Assembly: GCA_030593885.1 (NCBI GenBank)
Contig: JAUVGH010000015.1
Span: 1 to 48,650 of the forward strand
Direction: 5' to 3'
DNA: 48,650 bases
From: Methanomassiliicoccales archaeon
Lineage (GTDB): Archaea; Thermoplasmatota; Thermoplasmata; RBG-16-68-12; SOIM01
Of the stretch, positions 45,569 to 48,650 are shown one piece after another. The stretch's first letter is position 1. Every line of letters starts with the position of its first letter. The translations under genes and the position numbers were made by a program. Below the pieces are notes generated by a model. It searched no databases. It had not been told where the DNA came from and worked only from the letters and a program-made list of their open reading frames with translations.

Positions 45569-48500
45569 TCAGTAACCGACGTACGTGTATCTTGTTGCTT
45601 GGCCGTCCACCGAGAGCTGGTACCCCTCGCCCTGTTCTATGAATGGATCGTACACTCCGGCCGGCATCTCTCTCGCGTGGAACTTCCAGATCCCATAGGT
45701 CATGTAGGACATTCCGGTCGTCCCAAGTATCCCTTCACAGTAATGGTCCAAGGTCCACAAGCCGTATGGCTTCAACGGGAGCCCAATTGAATTGTGCCCC
45801 TCCTTGTACGTGACCGATATCACACCTGTGCTGTATGTGCTACTCCCCTCCTTACCTCCAGCTTTCAGGGGAACCACCATGTAATACCAGACCGCGTCCG
45901 ATGCTATTGCTCCAGAATCAGTCCAGCTCGTGGCACCGGGACCGAGGCTTGCGATCGGGGCAAGACTCGTCGAATGGAATGCCATCCTGTCGTTTGTCCT
46001 GTAGATCAGGTATCCGAAAGAACCCAGTGTGGACCTCCAGTAGAGTATGACCTTGTCCTGTATGGCTTGTGCGGTCAGCCCCTTTCTGAAGTTCAGTTCC
46101 GCGCCCAAGCCCTCCTGGTACATTATCATGGCCGCTGGCGTTCCCACGAATGTGAACGTCGAGGGAGCCGATGTGTAGATCTGGAAACCCTCTCCTGCGT
46201 CAAGCGGGCCGGGTCTTCCCAAGGGACCGCCCGTCCAATGTCTTACCCAATGGTCGGAATCATCCATCCAATCGATGTAGACTGTGTTTGGGATTGAGCT
46301 CGCATACCACTCGATGTCGTTACCCACCAATGGTTCCAGAGGAATGGAGAACGCGTTGAGTCCCGCGTCAAAGCTTCTGGTGAACTTGCCCACGGTATTG
46401 CTGGTTATGCTCTTGGCTCCAAGCGTGTTCACGGCCCTGACCGCGTAGTAGTACTCTTTAGGGGTTGGCGAAGCTGCTCCCACGTCGGTCCAGTCAGTTC
46501 TCGTCGGAGTAGGGTCAGAAAGGGTGCTTATCCACGGACTGGAGAAATCGAAGTTCCTCTGGTTCAACGATCTGTAGATAAGGTAATGGCTGATGTTAGG
46601 CCCGGGTATGGTCCATGCGAGGTGGACATCGTTCTGGTCGGCACTTATGTCGAGAATTGGTGGATTGACAGGTTCAGGAACCAATACGGTGATGAGAGTT
46701 TCAGGGAAGGAGACCATCTCGGTGGAGTTGTCCCACTTGGTGTAGTTGACCCTTGACTCTGGATAGATGTTCACGGGGACGTGACCGTCCAGCGTGGACG
46801 TGATCTCAAACTTGCAGAGCCAAGTCTCGTTGATGAATATCTTGTCCAAGTCCCAGTCCAGCGTTGTGCTTCCATCTGGATTGACAGTGATGGTGTCCGG
46901 GGGCAGGGGATTGTCATTCTGGTCTCGGAACGTTCCAGGCACGTAGTTGATGTAAGGTGGCAGTATGTCCCTGATCATCGGGTTAAGGTTCATGGGATCG
47001 TTGATCTTCGTGCCAGCGATGTTCATGATCTGCTGGAAGATGCCCAGGTATATGTCCTGGAGTGCAGCTGCCGTTGGTGCTGGATGATACTCTCCGCCTG
47101 TGATTGCCGCTATCTGTTGGAGTAATAGCTCGTTCACACCAGTGCCCGCAAGAAGACCAATGGTGAAGATTATTATCCCCTCGTTCGCCGCCCTCTGGGC
47201 CTCCTGAATCGCGACGGCGTCGTTAGCCGGGTTCGAATTAGCGCCATCGGTGAGAAGGATCTCGACCTTAACGTGGCCTGGGTCGCCATATACAATGAGC
47301 TCATCGGTAGCGATGGTCATGCCACCCGGTATGTTCGTACCTCCTCCCGGGGGCAGTATCCCATCTATGTCCGATTTCACCCCAGCGTAGTTCCAGGACA
47401 GATGGCGCCCGTTGACCAAGAAGGCGCCGCCGGCGAACACAACCGTCGCTGCCCTGTCCGGGATCTTCATCATGTCCACGTAGTCCTTAGCCCCTGTGAA
47501 CCTCAGGCTCAATGGGTCGTTCCATACCATGCTCCCAGAGTTATCTATCACGAAAACGGTGTCCTGCGGCACGTACCAGGTCAGTGGTGTCCCGGCACCC
47601 GTCACGTTGAGTGTGATCGTGGTCTCCTGTGGGAATACCTGAGTGCCTTCCAGCCATATCGTTTCCGGATCGGCCGTTTCGTTCAGGACCACGTACGGAG
47701 GAACAACCGCGGTCGTTCTCAGTATCAGGGTCACCATGAGATTGGGATTAACTGAAGATGTGGCTGTGACATAGACAGTGTTGATGTTGCCGCTCTGCGG
47801 GTCCATTGGTGCAGTGACCTCGACTTTTAGGTACCTCATGCTCCCGACGCCCATTGCTCCCGTATCAGGTATGAAGTCTCCATCGGTATCGGTCAGGGGA
47901 GCCCCAAGAGCGTCCGTTATAACGGTCGTCCATCCCAAAGATGAAGCGTAGGTTATATCCAAGACATCGGGGCTGCTTCCAGCGTAGGACAGGGGGACAT
48001 CATATGCAGCAACCTGGCCCACGTCCACCATCTTGGATTGATCTGGCCCCATGTAGATGATCTGGGGTGTGGGACTCCTGCCGAACCTCCATCCATCCTC
48101 GGTTGATGTCGGGTCGTTGAAGCTGTCAAATCCCCACTGAACCGGGTCATTCACCCTGTCCATGGTCTGCCCCGTGACATGCGGTGCGGACCATCCAACC
48201 ATGTCCACTAGCCGCCCCGTTCCATCATATAAGTAAACATTATCTCCCGTCGCCGTTCCATCGTCCATTGCGAAGTTGATGGGGAAGTCACTTCCTCTCA
48301 GAACGAAGTACCTACTCGTGGGACCGAGATCGACTGTAGGCAGCGCGTATTCCGAGTCGGCAACTACTGTCCATCCGGTCAGCCTTCTTGTCACGGGACC
48401 GGGGTAATACAGTTCTATGAACCTATCGTCAGGTTGGTTCATGTTGAAACCGATCTCGTTCAAAACGACCGGAGGTGGATCAAGTCTTCCTGGCCGGTCG

Positions 48501-48650
48501 TTCCGAGCCCCCAGGGTCGGAGTTGCGTCCCTTACCCATTCATCCGAGTAGTTGAATCCGTTCCAGTATTTGGCAATCGTTTCGTCCCTTAATGGATCAG
48601 GGGCTGGTCCCTGCTGCCCAAATGAGACGGAATCCAGTTTAAAACCAGTG
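45569..48650 (-). CDS. Giant secreted protein, 5'-truncated by window end: tandem lamin-tail-like domains, VWA domain, FN3 and FVGY-type C-terminus
   Basis: The listed ORF start (48463) is an internal TTG; the frame stays open to the window end (…WNGFNYSDEWVRDATPTLGARNDRPGRLDPPPVVLNEIGFN…). VWA/MIDAS: TVFVIDNSGSMVWND...GGTNIPGGM...ILLTDGANSN. C-terminus YGIWKFHAREMPAGVYDPFIEQGEGYQLSVDGQATRYTYVGY. Confidence 0.88.
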   Translation of the reverse strand, partial: TGFKLDSVSFGQQGPAPDPLRDETIAKYWNGFNYSDEWVRDATPTLGARNDRPGRLDPPPVVLNEIGFNMNQPDDRFIELYYPGPVTRRLTGWTVVADSEYALPTVDLGPTSRYFVLRGSDFPINFAMDDGTATGDNVYLYDGTGRLVDMVGWSAPHVTGQTMDRVNDPVQWGFDSFNDPTSTEDGWRFGRSPTPQIIYMGPDQSKMVDVGQVAAYDVPLSYAGSSPDVLDITYASSLGWTTVITDALGAPLTDTDGDFIPDTGAMGVGSMRYLKVEVTAPMDPQSGNINTVYVTATSSVNPNLMVTLILRTTAVVPPYVVLNETADPETIWLEGTQVFPQETTITLNVTGAGTPLTWYVPQDTVFVIDNSGSMVWNDPLSLRFTGAKDYVDMMKIPDRAATVVFAGGAFLVNGRHLSWNYAGVKSDIDGILPPGGGTNIPGGMTIATDELIVYGDPGHVKVEILLTDGANSNPANDAVAIQEAQRAANEGIIIFTIGLLAGTGVNELLLQQIAAITGGEYHPAPTAAALQDIYLGIFQQIMNIAGTKINDPMNLNPMIRDILPPYINYVPGTFRDQNDNPLPPDTITVNPDGSTTLDWDLDKIFINETWLCKFEITSTLDGHVPVNIYPESRVNYTKWDNSTEMVSFPETLITVLVPEPVNPPILDISADQNDVHLAWTIPGPNISHYLIYRSLNQRNFDFSSPWISTLSDPTPTRTDWTDVGAASPTPKEYYYAVRAVNTLGAKSITSNTVGKFTRSFDAGLNAFSIPLEPLVGNDIEWYASSIPNTVYIDWMDDSDHWVRHWTGGPLGRPGPLDAGEGFQIYTSAPSTFTFVGTPAAMIMYQEGLGAELNFRKGLTAQAIQDKVILYWRSTLGSFGYLIYRTNDRMAFHSTSLAPIASLGPGATSWTDSGAIASDAVWYYMVVPLKAGGKEGSSTYSTGVISVTYKEGHNSIGLPLKPYGLWTLDHYCEGILGTTGMSYMTYGIWKFHAREMPAGVYDPFIEQGEGYQLSVDGQATRYTYVGY

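Noticed and set aside
48461-48463. TTG start codon for the 964-aa ORF
   Set aside because: The frame continues upstream with lamin-tail-like sequence to the window edge, so this is an internal Leu codon.

Overview
This is an archaeal window. Archaeal-type TATA boxes, GGAGG-type Shine-Dalgarno sites and the protein repertoire suggest a Thermoplasmatota/Euryarchaeota-like genome; that taxonomic guess is weak. It is dominated by very large, mostly minus-strand genes for secreted or cell-surface multidomain proteins. The domains inferred from translations include PKD/Ig/FN3, CARDB, lamin-tail, VCBS/FG-GAP, VWA, beta-helix, MAM/immune-inhibitor-A-like and GATase1/ThuA-like domains. The surface array is interrupted by a compact operon of rubredoxin-fused FMN alpha-hydroxyacid dehydrogenase, citrate synthase, aconitase and isocitrate dehydrogenase (45494->39067). 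The most interesting candidate system has four parts. (i) A predicted transmembrane one-component regulator (16227-18602, minus) combines an ectodomain with a cytoplasmic tandem winged-HTH. (ii) It lies among giant surface-protein genes whose TATA boxes share an upstream motif (coding strand GTCAAAAnnnTTGTTCCAA-N~10-TATA, with a variant GTTCAAAAGCGGTTC). (iii) Two surface proteins carry a TM helix plus a long acidic cytoplasmic tail; one ends in a C4 zinc ribbon, and the other is translationally coupled to a small membrane protein with a C4HC3 prokaryotic-RING-like finger. (iv) Two recurrent C-terminal modules end most of the remaining giant proteins, which lack a C-terminal TM anchor. No tRNA, rRNA, CRISPR array or transposase was recognised. 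The genes at both window edges are truncated.
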